Part shown: positions 42,680 to 52,231 of the stretch, piece by piece
Layout of the letters: each line of letters starts with the position of its first letter
Numbering within the stretch: the stretch's first letter is position 1
Assembly (NCBI RefSeq): GCF_001427305.1
Contig: NZ_LMFZ01000002.1
Location: 176,454-240,453 of the forward strand
Source of the DNA: Duganella sp. Root1480D1
Lineage (GTDB): Bacteria > Pseudomonadota > Gammaproteobacteria > Burkholderiales > Burkholderiaceae_D
Direction: 5' to 3'
Length of the DNA stretch: 64,000 bases
The notes under the pieces: model-generated
What the model was told of the DNA's origin: nothing
Seen by the model: the letters and a program-made list of their open reading frames with translations, nothing else
Database searches by the model: none
Made by a program: the position numbers and the translations under genes

Positions 42680-43943
42680 GCCATTTTCTCCAATCAGTAT
42701 TCCAGGGCTGCATGCGGGGGTGCTTATCGATCACGCTCGGTGCGCGCAGCAAGGGGAATTGCCGCGACACGAAGCGCAGCGTTTGTACGGCGGGGCTGCT
42801 AAGCAGGAGCTTGAGCAACGGGTATTGCCAGTGCAGGCGGTCGACCACGTCGTTGGCCTGGTACAGGACGTCGCCGTTACCATCGTTGTCCTGATCCCAA
42901 CCGCTGTAATTGCTCCAGTAGTTACCTTTGCTGCGGCCCCATTCGACGTCTTTCGACGCCACGAATTTGACCTGTTCTGCATTGTGGATAAAGTCGTTTC
43001 CATCCACAGCGTTATTGCTCGATCCAGCCGTCAGGTGAACGCCGGTGCGGTTGCCGATCACCAGGTTGCCGCGCAGGGTATTGAATTCGGCGTCGTAAAT
43101 GAAGAAGCCGCGCCCATTGCCGGACACGATATTGTTCTCAATAACCGAATCCTGGATGGTGCGCAGCATGATGCCGTGGTCCTCGTTGCCCCAGGCGACG
43201 TTGTTGCGCACCGTGAGGTTGCGCACCTCCATCAGCGCCAATCCGCCACGGCTCTGGTACACGGTATTGCCTTCCCACGAGCTGTTATGGGTGTTCATAT
43301 AGTGCGTGCCATAGCGCACGTGGTGCACCGTATTGCCACGGAACGTAGCGCGGCGCGAGTAGTCGACGTAAATGCCGTCTCGCACATAGCTGATGGTGTT
43401 GTCGATCACCTGGGTGTCATCGGTGTTGTAGACCTGGATGCCGTTGCCGCGCAATTGCGACATCAGGTCGCGGCGGCCGGTGACCAGGTTTCCTTGCAGG
43501 ACGGCGTCGCGCGATTGTTCCAGCCAGATGCCAAACAGGTTGGTGACAAGGTCGCAGTTGGCGATGACGACACGGTCGGAGCCCGGCATCACGTAAATTC
43601 CGGCATTCTGCGACCCGAGGTCAGTGCCGCTATCGCGCACGATCAGGCCGCGGATCGACACGTCGGCAGACTTGATGCGAATCACGTCGCCCGCGTAGCC
43701 GGCAGCGATAGTCGGCTTGCCGATGCCCTCCAGGCGCAATGGCTTGTCGATCAGAATGCGTTCTTTGTAAATGCCGGCCATGACCTGGACGGTGTCGCCG
43801 GGGTGCGCCTTGCCGACGGCAGCGGCAACCGATTCGCCCGCGCGTACCTGCAGCACGGCCGCGTGTGCGCCTGCCGGGCCGGGAGCCAGCATCGCGCTCA
43901 ACGTCGCGGCCAGGGCGGCCGCGCAAACCCTGAGGACACTCAT
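42660..43943 (-). CDS. nosD: NosD periplasmic maturation protein
   Basis: A 427-residue protein with a signal peptide ending near GPAGAHA. It is a right-handed beta-helix of PbH1 repeats (GIYVMPGSDRVVIANCDLVTNLFGIWLEQSRDAVLQGN; GNGIQVYNTDDTQVIDNTISYVRDGIYV), followed by the NosD-specific VEWGRSKGNYWSNYSGWDQDNDGNGDVLYQANDVVDRLHW. It works with NosFY to supply the sulfide of CuZ. It starts 4 bases after the nosR stop. Confidence 0.94.
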   Translation of the reverse strand: MSVLRVCAAALAATLSAMLAPGPAGAHAAVLQVRAGESVAAAVGKAHPGDTVQVMAGIYKERILIDKPLRLEGIGKPTIAAGYAGDVIRIKSADVSIRGLIVRDSGTDLGSQNAGIYVMPGSDRVVIANCDLVTNLFGIWLEQSRDAVLQGNLVTGRRDLMSQLRGNGIQVYNTDDTQVIDNTISYVRDGIYVDYSRRATFRGNTVHHVRYGTHYMNTHNSSWEGNTVYQSRGGLALMEVRNLTVRNNVAWGNEDHGIMLRTIQDSVIENNIVSGNGRGFFIYDAEFNTLRGNLVIGNRTGVHLTAGSSNNAVDGNDFIHNAEQVKFVASKDVEWGRSKGNYWSNYSGWDQDNDGNGDVLYQANDVVDRLHWQYPLLKLLLSSPAVQTLRFVSRQFPLLRAPSVIDKHPRMQPWNTDWRKWHGRQAD

Positions 43944-43947
43944 GGTT

Positions 43948-46113
43948 TTACCCTGCCTTCCTTTTCAGCTCACTGCGAACCGCATTCAGCGAAATAAAGT
44001 AGCCGCGTTCGTCGATGGGCGTAAGCGGCTGGCCGTTCTTCTCGCGCGTCTTGCGTTCCTTGGCCAGCGGAGGGCAGGCATGGTCGTCGTAGTACATGAC
44101 CATGCAGTCCAGGCAAAGCAGGCATTCCTTCTGGTCGATGCGGCCCTGCGCATCGATCGCATGCGATCCGCAGCCCTTGGCGCAGGCGGTGCAGGTCACG
44201 CACTCCTGCTTGCGCTTCAAGCCAAACAGGCGGAAGAAGCTCGGCACGGCCAAGCCTGCGCCCAGCGGGCAAATGTATTTGCAGTAAGGGCGCTCGCTCA
44301 GGATCGAAATCCCGAGGATGACCGCCACGAAGGCGGTGAACGGCCAGCCGCGGTTCAAAACGCCGACCAGGAAGGTCGTTTTGAATGGCTCAATCTCCGC
44401 CAGGTGTTCGGCCAGCTCCATCGAGTAGAAGGAGACGCCGACCAGCACAGCGAACACGCCGTACTTCACCCACTTCAACTTGTCATGCACACGCTTCGGC
44501 AGCAGGCCCTGGAATCGGCCCAGGCCGATCAACGTGCCAAGCTTGTACGCCAGATGCTGCAGCGAACCGAATGGGCATAGCCAGCCGCAGAACAGGCCGC
44601 GGCCCCACAGCACCACGGTGACCACCATGAACCACCAGAAGATGAAGATGAACGGATCGGACAGGAACAGTTCCCACTTCCACTGGTATATCAGGGAATG
44701 GAACCAGGTCATTACCTGGGTGATCGATGGCTGCGCTTTCAGGTACAGGCCGAAGAAGCCCACCGCGATCACCCACAGGATGGTGCGCGGAATGCTGATC
44801 AGCGGCTTGCTCTTGCGATTGGATGCGCGCACCAGCCGGTCGCGCTGTGAGTACAGCGCGGCAGTCGCCAGCAACGCCAGCACGAACAAGGCGATTTCAC
44901 CTTTGCGCGCTAGCCAGGCCGATTTCCATGCAGACACCGGACGCTCGACTTTGGGACGGCCGCCTTCCAAGTAGCGCGCCGGCGTCCAATACTCCTCGTC
45001 GAAGTGCACGAACACCTTGGCGTGGGTTTGCATGTCCAGCTTATTGGCCAGCAGGCTCAGTTGCCACGGCCAGGCTGGATTGAAATTTGCAGAACGGACG
45101 ATGAAGATTGCCGACTCCTGGTACTCCGGTACGTCGGCCGGTTCCAGGTGATACAGGTTCAGGTAGTCGGTATCGCGGAAAGTAAAGCGGTCCGCATCCT
45201 GGCGCACCTGAATGCGGTCGTAGATGCCGCCTCGCACGAAGCCTGAACCCTTGAACGATTCCAGGCCGGTGCCGATGATGAAGATCGCATGTTCGTCGTC
45301 CTTCAGGTCCTGCATCAGGCGCTGGTAATTGCGCTCGCCGAGCAGGCTGATGCCGACGGTCGGCACATTCAGGTAGCCGAAATGCAGGTCCATATAGGGC
45401 TTGCCGCCGGAAGGCAAGCCGACATCCGCGCTTTCCACGCGCATGTGCTGGACCGCGCCCTCCTTGACGAGCGCGGTCCAGTCCAGACGTTCGCGCAGCG
45501 GTGTGAAATGAGCGCGCGGTTTGACCATCCCCTTGAAGATGCCAACCTGCTTGCCAATCTCATACGCGCTTTGCGCAATGGTCTGGTTCTCGGCTATGGC
45601 AGTAACGGTGGCCCCGCTGATCGCATCAAGATCACCACCATCACGTCCAAGGCCGAGTTCCAGCTTGGCGTCGCCGGGCTTGCCCAGGTACTGGCGGACG
45701 AATTTCGTCAGCACAGTTTCGGGAATGCCCGCCAACAAAATTGGTTCGGAGTGCTTCAGGATACGCACCCCGGTAATCAAGCCTTGGGAATCCATGCCGA
45801 TCAGCGTGATGACCGGCTTCCCGGAGTAAGCCGGAATATCCACCACGTCGGTGGACAGGAACACATAGCCCACCACCTTCTGCTTGCCCTGCTCCAGCGC
45901 GTAGCCCTCAACGTAGGCCGGTGCGCCTTTGCGCTTGGAAAACGCCGTCGCAGCAGGCAGCACGTCGCTGCATGGCGCATCGGCACACAAATCGGAACCA
46001 CCCATCAACCCCGCGGACAGCACGGTGTCGTACATCGAAGCGGCCGAGGCGGGCGCTGCGCACACCATCGCAAGCAGCGCCGCCCAAAGCAGGGAAATCA
46101 GTCGATACAGCAT
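43948..46113 (-). CDS. nosR: NosR membrane flavoprotein/ferredoxin
   Basis: A 721-residue protein with signal sequence, a periplasmic FMN-binding domain with the flavinylation motif SGATVTA (about residue 170), several membrane helices from about residue 420 and a cytoplasmic polyferredoxin end with CVTCTACAKGCGSHAID (four-Cys 4Fe-4S motif) and CLLCLDCMVMYYDDHACPP. CGWLCPFG marks the NapH-like module. NosR passes electrons towards NosZ and is characteristic of clade I systems. It starts 21 bases after nosZ, so here it follows rather than precedes the structural gene. Confidence 0.94.
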   Translation of the reverse strand: MLYRLISLLWAALLAMVCAAPASAASMYDTVLSAGLMGGSDLCADAPCSDVLPAATAFSKRKGAPAYVEGYALEQGKQKVVGYVFLSTDVVDIPAYSGKPVITLIGMDSQGLITGVRILKHSEPILLAGIPETVLTKFVRQYLGKPGDAKLELGLGRDGGDLDAISGATVTAIAENQTIAQSAYEIGKQVGIFKGMVKPRAHFTPLRERLDWTALVKEGAVQHMRVESADVGLPSGGKPYMDLHFGYLNVPTVGISLLGERNYQRLMQDLKDDEHAIFIIGTGLESFKGSGFVRGGIYDRIQVRQDADRFTFRDTDYLNLYHLEPADVPEYQESAIFIVRSANFNPAWPWQLSLLANKLDMQTHAKVFVHFDEEYWTPARYLEGGRPKVERPVSAWKSAWLARKGEIALFVLALLATAALYSQRDRLVRASNRKSKPLISIPRTILWVIAVGFFGLYLKAQPSITQVMTWFHSLIYQWKWELFLSDPFIFIFWWFMVVTVVLWGRGLFCGWLCPFGSLQHLAYKLGTLIGLGRFQGLLPKRVHDKLKWVKYGVFAVLVGVSFYSMELAEHLAEIEPFKTTFLVGVLNRGWPFTAFVAVILGISILSERPYCKYICPLGAGLAVPSFFRLFGLKRKQECVTCTACAKGCGSHAIDAQGRIDQKECLLCLDCMVMYYDDHACPPLAKERKTREKNGQPLTPIDERGYFISLNAVRSELKRKAG

Positions 46114-46134
46114 GGATAAACCACCCTCGCGGGC

Positions 46135-48063
46135 TTAAGCCTCCACCAGGAAGCGGCTGCGCATTTCCAGGTGCAGTGCGTGGCAGAAGTGCGTGCAATA
46201 CATCCAGAACGCGCCGGCATGGTCAGCCTTGAAGGTGACCGACTTGGTCTCCTGCGGGTTGACGATGAAGTTGATGTTGTAGGTCGGGATCGCGCAACCG
46301 TGGGTCAGGTCTTCCACCTTATCGTGGTTGGTCAGCGTGATCGTCACTTCATCACCCTTCTTCACTTTGATGACCGGCATGCTGAAGGCCGGCGCCTGGG
46401 ACATCAGGCGCACATGCACCTTGTTGCCATTACGCGTAATACCTGCGTTGTCCGCTGTGACCTTGTTCGGGAAGTCGTCCATGTTGTAGATCTGGCGCGT
46501 CTTCACGATATCGCGGCGCATGATGATCGCATCGTGCGGTTCCGGATACGCCGTGTGGTCGGAGATGATCACCATCTTGTCGCCGGTGATGTCGATCAGC
46601 TGCTCCGTTTCGCTGTGCAGCGGGCCAACCGGCAGGAAGCGGTCCTTCGAGAACTTGTTGCCGGAGTTGAAGTACTTGCCATCCGCTTCCCTGGTTTCAC
46701 CCATCGAAGCGTAACCGTGGCCAGGCTGGTAGTGCACGTCCACGCGGTCCAGCACCACTTTGACTGACTTGTCGCCCTTGAACTGCGCGATCGCCGCAGC
46801 CACATTCCACTTGACGATCTGGCTGTCCAGGAACAGGGTGGTAAAGGCGTTGCCCTTGCCGTCGAAGGCGGTATGCAATGGGCCCAGGCCGATTTCCGGC
46901 TCCGCCACGACTGCATCGCGCTCGGTCTTCAGTTCACCGTCAAACCACTTGGCAACCAGCGCCACCTCGATCACGGTCGCAGTCGGCGACAGCTTGCCGG
47001 AGCAGACCATGTACTTGCCATCCGGCGAAGCGTTGACGCCGTGCGGGTTCTTGCCGACCGGGACATAGCAGGTCACCGATGTCTTCGGATCCGGGTTGGC
47101 CGCCTTGCGGCCGTCAACCACAGGCACTTTCGACGAACCGATGGTAGTGAACTTGCCGGCCTTGACCAGCGCTTCGATACGCGCCACGTCGAAGAACACG
47201 CAGGCATCGCGCTCGGCAGCCATCATGCCCGCCTGGTCAGGGGCGTTTTCGGTGTTGTACTGGTTGGAACAGGCAAAGCGGCCGTCGTAGGAAGTGGCCA
47301 CCAGGTCCATATTGCCATCGACGCGCACCTGCCAACGCACGTCCATGGTTTCCGCATCCACGCAGGTGAACAGCGAGCCCCACTTGGACGGATCGTCCAG
47401 GTCACGGCCATCGTTCGGGAATGGGATGGCAAATTCGGCGCCGCAGAATACGCGGGTGGTGTGGTTGATCGACTTGTCGACCGGGTCGCACTTGTCAGGG
47501 AAGGTGCCATGGAAACCCATCACGTTCGGCAGTTCGGTGATTTTGTCGCACTCCATGGTGTCCATGCGGATGCGGGCCAGGCGCGAGTGGATCTTATCGT
47601 TCACCCACAGGAAGCGGCCATCGTAGGTGCCGTTCTTGTAGCTGCCATGCACGTGGTGGGTGTCGCCAGTGGTGTATTTCAGGCTGCCGTCGGCCTTGGT
47701 GCCGATGATGGCCTTGGATTCGTTGGTGATACCCCAACCAACCATAGGATCGATATTGAAAACAGGGATACGGCGCAAAGTTCGCCCGGAAGGAACGCCC
47801 ATAATGCGCGCCTCGCCGGAGTGGCCGCCGCTGGAGAACAGGTAATAGTCATCCAACTGGCCTGGCTCCACGTGCGCCTTGCTAGCGCCGTGCGACTTGC
47901 CCGCAGCTGCTGCCGATGCCGAAGCAGAACCGGGCGCCCCCGCACCGTTCTCCTTGCAGCCTGCCAGCACGCCAGCGCCGGCCAAGCCTAACGCAGCACT
48001 CTTACCCAGGAATCGACGGCGGCTATTTGCCGGCGCGTCATTTACCTCATGATCGCTACCCAT
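46135..48063 (-). CDS. nosZ: Nitrous oxide reductase, Tat-exported clade I type
   Basis: A 642-residue enzyme reducing N2O to N2 in the periplasm. The Tat motif is SRRRFLGKSAALGLAG at residue 14. The propeller domain has DTHHVHGSYKNGTYDGRFLWVNDK with CuZ histidines. The C-terminal cupredoxin domain binds CuA through DLTHGC, then MYCTHFCHALHLEM (Cys-x3-Cys, His, Met). An in-frame alanine-rich stretch SASASAAAAGK follows the signal. An FNR-type box lies about 73 bp upstream, and the ribosome site is TAGGAG. Presence of a Tat signal and NosR places it in clade I. Confidence 0.95.
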   Translation of the reverse strand: MGSDHEVNDAPANSRRRFLGKSAALGLAGAGVLAGCKENGAGAPGSASASAAAAGKSHGASKAHVEPGQLDDYYLFSSGGHSGEARIMGVPSGRTLRRIPVFNIDPMVGWGITNESKAIIGTKADGSLKYTTGDTHHVHGSYKNGTYDGRFLWVNDKIHSRLARIRMDTMECDKITELPNVMGFHGTFPDKCDPVDKSINHTTRVFCGAEFAIPFPNDGRDLDDPSKWGSLFTCVDAETMDVRWQVRVDGNMDLVATSYDGRFACSNQYNTENAPDQAGMMAAERDACVFFDVARIEALVKAGKFTTIGSSKVPVVDGRKAANPDPKTSVTCYVPVGKNPHGVNASPDGKYMVCSGKLSPTATVIEVALVAKWFDGELKTERDAVVAEPEIGLGPLHTAFDGKGNAFTTLFLDSQIVKWNVAAAIAQFKGDKSVKVVLDRVDVHYQPGHGYASMGETREADGKYFNSGNKFSKDRFLPVGPLHSETEQLIDITGDKMVIISDHTAYPEPHDAIIMRRDIVKTRQIYNMDDFPNKVTADNAGITRNGNKVHVRLMSQAPAFSMPVIKVKKGDEVTITLTNHDKVEDLTHGCAIPTYNINFIVNPQETKSVTFKADHAGAFWMYCTHFCHALHLEMRSRFLVEA

Positions 48064-48100
48064 GTTTCAATACTCCTACTCTGTGTTATTCCAGAGCAGG

Positions 48101-48143
48101 ACTGTACGGACTAACGATCAAAAAAGAATTGACTCAGGTCAAG
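48101..48143 (-). promoter_or_regulatory. FNR/DNR-type promoter of nosZ
   Basis: TTGACTCAGGTCAA (48130-48143) fits the FNR/DNR/NnrR half-sites TTGAC-N4-GTCAA. About 23 bases downstream on the minus strand is a -10-like TACAGT (48106-48101), the spacing of a class II activated promoter, which would start transcription near 48095. Oxygen- or NO-responsive control of the nos operon is implied. Confidence 0.8.
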
Positions 48144-48210
48144 CGCATGAATAATCCATCGATTCGCCCTGCAAATAGGGGGGCACATTGCCGGGGGCGC
48201 GCGGCCAGCG

Positions 48211-48858
48211 TCAGGCTGCCGCCTTCTCGGCCGAATACAGCGCCACCTGTGCCGCCATTGCCCTTGCGTAGGCCGGCCGCGCCATGCAGCGTGCCTGGTA
48301 GGCGCTGACTGCCGGGAATTGCTCCATCAGGCCACTCGACTCCAGCAGGCGCAATACGGTCGACATCATGATGTCGGCCACGCTGAACGTGCCGGCCAGG
48401 TATTCGCAACCGGACAGCCATCCCTCCAGGTCGCCCAGGCGGCGCTTCGCCATTGCTTCCAGCCCTGGACGGCGAGCCTCGACCCACGCCTCTCCCGCAT
48501 GGAACACATCCAGCTCGGCGAAGGCGCCGAAATACGGTTCAACCGAGTTCAATGCCGCGTAGAGCCACATCTCCGCCAACTGGCGCTCGCGTTCACCGGA
48601 GGGCATCAATCCCAATTTGTCGCCAAGATGGCGCAGGATTGCCCCCGACTCGAAGATCGATTGCTCGCCATCCAGCAGCAGCGGCACTTGTCCAAAAGGC
48701 TGCTGCTGGCGATAGGTGGACGATATCTGCTCATCCGGGCCAATGGTCTTTACCGAGTACGGCTGGCCCGCCTCCTCCATCGCCCAGCGCACGCGCAAGT
48801 CGCGCACGTAACCAACAGCGAAATCCGGAACGGAACGCAAAGTAACCAGGGTGTACAT
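48211..48858 (-). CDS. Glutathione S-transferase family protein
   Basis: From ATG 48858 (GAGGAG before it) the protein is 215 residues. The N-terminal thioredoxin-like half shows VRWAMEEAGQPYSVKTIG and FGQVPLLLDGEQSIFESGAILRHLG (glutathione-binding PL and ES residues, about 52-70); the C-terminal helical half has LAGTFSVADIMMSTVLRLL, the N-capping box. Its substrate is unknown. It is divergent from a TetR gene with a perfect operator between them, so its expression is probably controlled by that regulator. Confidence 0.9.
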   Translation of the reverse strand: MYTLVTLRSVPDFAVGYVRDLRVRWAMEEAGQPYSVKTIGPDEQISSTYRQQQPFGQVPLLLDGEQSIFESGAILRHLGDKLGLMPSGERERQLAEMWLYAALNSVEPYFGAFAELDVFHAGEAWVEARRPGLEAMAKRRLGDLEGWLSGCEYLAGTFSVADIMMSTVLRLLESSGLMEQFPAVSAYQARCMARPAYARAMAAQVALYSAEKAAA

Positions 48859-48911
48859 GTTTGTCTCCTCAGGGTTGGGTGTGAACATGTGGCCAGATTA
48901 CGGGGATACAT

Positions 48912-48931
48912 AATATGTTCAAGAACATATT
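48912..48931. promoter_or_regulatory. TetR operator between the GST and TetR genes
   Basis: AATATGTTC and GAACATATT form perfect 9-base arms around AA, centred 42 bp before the TetR start and about 63 bp before the GST start. This is the usual position and geometry for a TetR-family operator controlling both genes. Confidence 0.78.
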
Positions 48932-48972
48932 TTGAATCGGACGCATAATGCCGACCAGGGAGGAGACAAGCC

Positions 48973-49554
48973 ATGCCATACACCGCAGAGCACAAGGAAC
49001 GCACCCGCGCCAAGATCGTCGAATCGGCACGCAAGCTATTCAACCGCCACGGCTTCGAACAGGTATCGATCGAAACCATCATGTCCGAAGCCGGCCTGAC
49101 GCGCGGTGGTTTCTACAACCACTTTGAAAGCAAGGATGAGCTGTATGCGGCGGCCGTGGCCAGCTTTGCCACCTGCAACCCCTTCCGCAAGGATGTAGCC
49201 AGCGCGCCCGCGAACGACCCGCGCGACATGGCGCACCGCCTGGTCAACCTTTACCTGAGCGACGAAGTACTGGAAGATATCGAGAACCATTGTCCACTGT
49301 ACGCACTACCCGGCGACGTGGCACGCGCCGGCCTGTCGCCGCAACGCGCTTATACGGACCTGATCCGCAACCTGACGCGCATCTACCAGCACGCGTTAAA
49401 GGATTTCAGCGATGGTGAACAACGCGCCCAGGCGATTGTGGCGCTGTGCGTCGGCGGCATGGTACTGGCCCGCACCACCGACGATCCTACGCTGCGCAAA
49501 TCCCTGCGCACGTCAGCCCGCCAGCAAGCCTTAATGCTGCTGGGGGCGAATTAG
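48973..49554 (+). CDS. TetR-family transcriptional regulator
   Basis: A 193-residue protein with AGGAGA before its ATG. The N-terminal HTH is clear: [51 protein letters not shown] (about residues 12-62). The C-terminal ligand domain contains [14 protein letters not shown], as seen in many TetR regulators of electrophile-response genes. It is divergent from a GST gene over a perfect palindrome, so it likely represses both. The end overlaps the DJ-1/PfpI gene by 4 bases in convergent orientation. Confidence 0.92.
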   Translation: MPYTAEHKERTRAKIVESARKLFNRHGFEQVSIETIMSEAGLTRGGFYNHFESKDELYAAAVASFATCNPFRKDVASAPANDPRDMAHRLVNLYLSDEVLEDIENHCPLYALPGDVARAGLSPQRAYTDLIRNLTRIYQHALKDFSDGEQRAQAIVALCVGGMVLARTTDDPTLRKSLRTSARQQALMLLGAN

Positions 49555-50132
49555 GGCTTGATCTCGGTACCCAGGACCTTGAGGAACTGTGCCATCCACT
49601 GCGGATGCGCAGGCCACGCCGGCGCCGTGACGAAATTGCCGTCTGTGACCGCCTGGTCCATTTCAACCGAAACATACTCGCCGCCAGCGGAGCGTACTTC
49701 CGGTGCGCACGCAGGATAGGCGGAAATACGCTTGCCCTTGATGACGTCTGCCGCAGTCAGTATCTGTGCAGCGTGGCAGATCGCTGCAATCGGCTTTCCC
49801 GCCTTGGCGAATTCCTGCACCGTCTCCAGCACACGAGGATTCAGGCGCAAATACTCCGGCGCCCGGCCGCCCGCAATCATCAGCGCGTCGTAAGCCGAGA
49901 CACGCGCCTCATCAAAGCTCGCATTCAGCGCGAACTGATGGCCAGGCTTTTCGGTATAAGTCTGGTCCCCTTCAAAATCGTGGATCGCGGTCTTGATCTT
50001 CTCGCCCGCTTTCTTGCCGGGGCAAACCGCATGCACGGTATGCCCAACCATCTGCAGCGCCTGGAACGGCACCATGGTTTCATAGTCTTCCGCAAAATCG
50101 CCGGTCAAAAACAGGATCTTCTTGATTGCCAT
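49551..50132 (-). CDS. DJ-1/PfpI family protein
   Basis: From ATG 50132 (AAGGAG) the protein is 193 residues. It has the DJ-1/PfpI fold: [39 protein letters not shown] and the nucleophile-elbow cysteine AICHAAQIL around residue 118. Members act as glyoxalases, deglycases or chaperones; the exact role is unknown. The region [20 protein letters not shown] is typical of the PfpI/YhbO side. Convergent with the TetR gene and divergent from the GlxA-type regulator, with 140 bases between. Confidence 0.9.
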   Translation of the reverse strand: MAIKKILFLTGDFAEDYETMVPFQALQMVGHTVHAVCPGKKAGEKIKTAIHDFEGDQTYTEKPGHQFALNASFDEARVSAYDALMIAGGRAPEYLRLNPRVLETVQEFAKAGKPIAAICHAAQILTAADVIKGKRISAYPACAPEVRSAGGEYVSVEMDQAVTDGNFVTAPAWPAHPQWMAQFLKVLGTEIKP

Positions 50133-50272
50133 TCCAATCTCCTTGTTCAACTTGCATGACGAAATACGCTCACACGAGGTAGCGCGATTGACGAGCATAA
50201 CACCGGAAGCCTGCGCACGCCGCCCATGGCGCGTATGATCAAAATACCTCCTTTTACGCCACAGGTTTCATT

Positions 50273-51208
50273 GTGCTGAAAATCGGCTTCCTGCTGCCGC
50301 CGGGCTTCCAGATCATGGGACTGGCCGCCGCCTCCGCTTTTGAACTGGCCAACACCACAGCGCGCGAGCGCCTGTACCAGATTGGTTTCTATTCCGCGCT
50401 CGGAGGCCCGGTCGTGAACTCGTTCGGCGCTTCAGTGGAAACCCAGCCGCTGGCCCGGCGCCGGCTGGATACCCTGATCGTCTGCGGCCTGGTTGCCCCG
50501 GCGCCAACCGACTCGCAGACACTTGACCGCTTGCGCGCAGCTTCCAGGCTTGCCCGCCGCACCGCATCCGTCTGCACCGGCACATTCCTGCTCGGCGAAG
50601 CAGGCCTGATCGACGGCAAGCACGTTACAACGCACTGGCTGTTCGCCCGCGAACTGCAACTGCAATTCCCTGCCGCGAAAGTCGATGCAGACCGCATCTT
50701 TATCAACGATGGCGCAGTCTGGACTTCCGCCGGCATGAGCACCGGCATCGACCTTGCGCTCGGCCTGATTGAAGCCGATTACGGCGCCGAATTAGCAGCA
50801 TCCGTGGCGAAAAAACTGGTGGTCTACCATCGCCGCGCCGGCGGCCAGTCGCAGCATTCCGCACTGCTGCAACTTGGCGCGAAGTCCGACCGCATCCAAC
50901 GCGTGCTCGAATACGCGCGCAATAACCTGGACTCCGGGCTATCGGTGCAGGAGCTGGCTGGCGTCGCCCACCTCAGCCCACGCCAGTTCAGCCGCGCCTT
51001 CACCACAGAAACAGGGCAGTCGCCTGCCAAGGCGATCGAACATCTGCGGTTGGAAGCTGCTCGCCTGATGATCGAGCAAAGCCGGCACACCATCGAAGAA
51101 ATCGCCGTAGAGACAGGCTTCATCGACACGGAGCGCATGCGGCGTGCCTTCCTGCGTGCCTTCGGCCAGCCGCCGCAAGCACTGCGCCGCATAGCGCGCA
51201 TGTCCTGA
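50273..51208 (+). CDS. GlxA-type AraC-family regulator (DJ-1-like N-terminal domain)
   Basis: From GTG 50273 the product is 311 residues. The N-terminal DJ-1/PfpI-like domain has LDTLIVCGL, SVCTGTFLLGEAGLIDGKHVTTHW and AVWTSAGMSTGIDLALGLIEADYG; the C-terminal AraC double HTH includes LSVQELAGVAHLSPRQFSRAFTTETGQSPAKAIEHLRLEAARLM. This is the standard GlxA layout of AraC regulators. It is divergent from the DJ-1/PfpI gene, which could be its target. Confidence 0.9.
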   Translation: MLKIGFLLPPGFQIMGLAAASAFELANTTARERLYQIGFYSALGGPVVNSFGASVETQPLARRRLDTLIVCGLVAPAPTDSQTLDRLRAASRLARRTASVCTGTFLLGEAGLIDGKHVTTHWLFARELQLQFPAAKVDADRIFINDGAVWTSAGMSTGIDLALGLIEADYGAELAASVAKKLVVYHRRAGGQSQHSALLQLGAKSDRIQRVLEYARNNLDSGLSVQELAGVAHLSPRQFSRAFTTETGQSPAKAIEHLRLEAARLMIEQSRHTIEEIAVETGFIDTERMRRAFLRAFGQPPQALRRIARMS

Positions 51209-51291
51209 AAGGAGGTATTTACGACATTTACGCCATCGGCTGTGGATCCTATATTGAAGGCATCTCGAAACCTTCGCCAAGGAACACCAAT

Positions 51292-52212
51292 ATGTCCGCG
51301 CTCAAGAAATCAATCGCCGCTGCTGTCAGCACCCTTGCATTGGCCAACGCCTCCGCTCAAGAAATCGGCAATATACAACTCAGCCCCGATATCACCTTGC
51401 GCCGGATGGTCGTCAAAAATCCCGCCGCCAAGGGCACAGTCCTGTTCCTGCACGGCTTTCCGGAAACGATGCTGACCTGGCGAGACCTCGCCCTGGACCT
51501 TGGCCGCGATTACGAAGTCCACGCTTTCGACTGGCCAGGTTATGGCCAATCGTCCCGCCCCGCCACAGACAAATTCGCCTATGCCCCGCAGGACTATGCG
51601 CAGGTCGTAAAGACCTACATCGACAAGGCCGGCATCGACAAATCAAAGCTTGTGATTTACGCCACCGACATCGGCGCCCTGCCCCCCTTGCTACTCGCGT
51701 TGGCGCAGCCGGATATCGCAAAGAAAATCATTGTCGGCGATTTTGCACCGTTCGACCGGCCGCAGTACATGTCCGATCGCCTGCGCAGCCTGAAAGCGCC
51801 TCAAACCGCCGAAGCGACCCGCAACGCAATCAACCAGAACCGTGACGAGATCATCGAAAATACCTTCCGTCGCGGGCTGGACGCCAGCGAGCAATTCAAT
51901 GTGCCCGCAGAGTTCAAGGCAGACATGCTGGCCGGCTGGCAGCAGGGAAGCCTGAGTACGGGCGACGCCTTCTACCACTACTACTCTCACTTCACCCGCG
52001 ACCAGCAGTATTTCGAGGCCAACCTGGCACGCCTGGAGACGCCGGTCCAGGTGGTGTGGGGCGAGAGGGACATCTACATCGACAAAAAGATGGGCGAAGA
52101 ATTCGCAGCCAAGTCAGGCAAGCCGTTCGCTGTCCTGTCCAGGCTTGGCCACTATCCCCACCTGCAAGCGCCGCAACAGATCAGCCTCGAAATCCATGCC
52201 GCATTCAATTGA
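51292..52212 (+). CDS. Exported alpha/beta hydrolase (epoxide hydrolase/haloalkane dehalogenase-like)
   Basis: A 306-residue protein with a signal peptide (MSALKKSIAAAVSTLALANASAQ) and AAGGAACA before the ATG. Visible are the oxyanion HGFPETMLTWRDL, FDWPGYGQSSRP and the nucleophile region YATDIGALPPLLL, where Asp replaces the serine of lipases as in epoxide hydrolases; the catalytic His is in LGHYPHLQAP. Substrate unknown. It lies 83 bases downstream of the GlxA-type regulator, in the same direction. Confidence 0.85.
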   Translation: MSALKKSIAAAVSTLALANASAQEIGNIQLSPDITLRRMVVKNPAAKGTVLFLHGFPETMLTWRDLALDLGRDYEVHAFDWPGYGQSSRPATDKFAYAPQDYAQVVKTYIDKAGIDKSKLVIYATDIGALPPLLLALAQPDIAKKIIVGDFAPFDRPQYMSDRLRSLKAPQTAEATRNAINQNRDEIIENTFRRGLDASEQFNVPAEFKADMLAGWQQGSLSTGDAFYHYYSHFTRDQQYFEANLARLETPVQVVWGERDIYIDKKMGEEFAAKSGKPFAVLSRLGHYPHLQAPQQISLEIHAAFN

Positions 52213-52231
52213 ACCGGCAGCTCGGTCGGCG

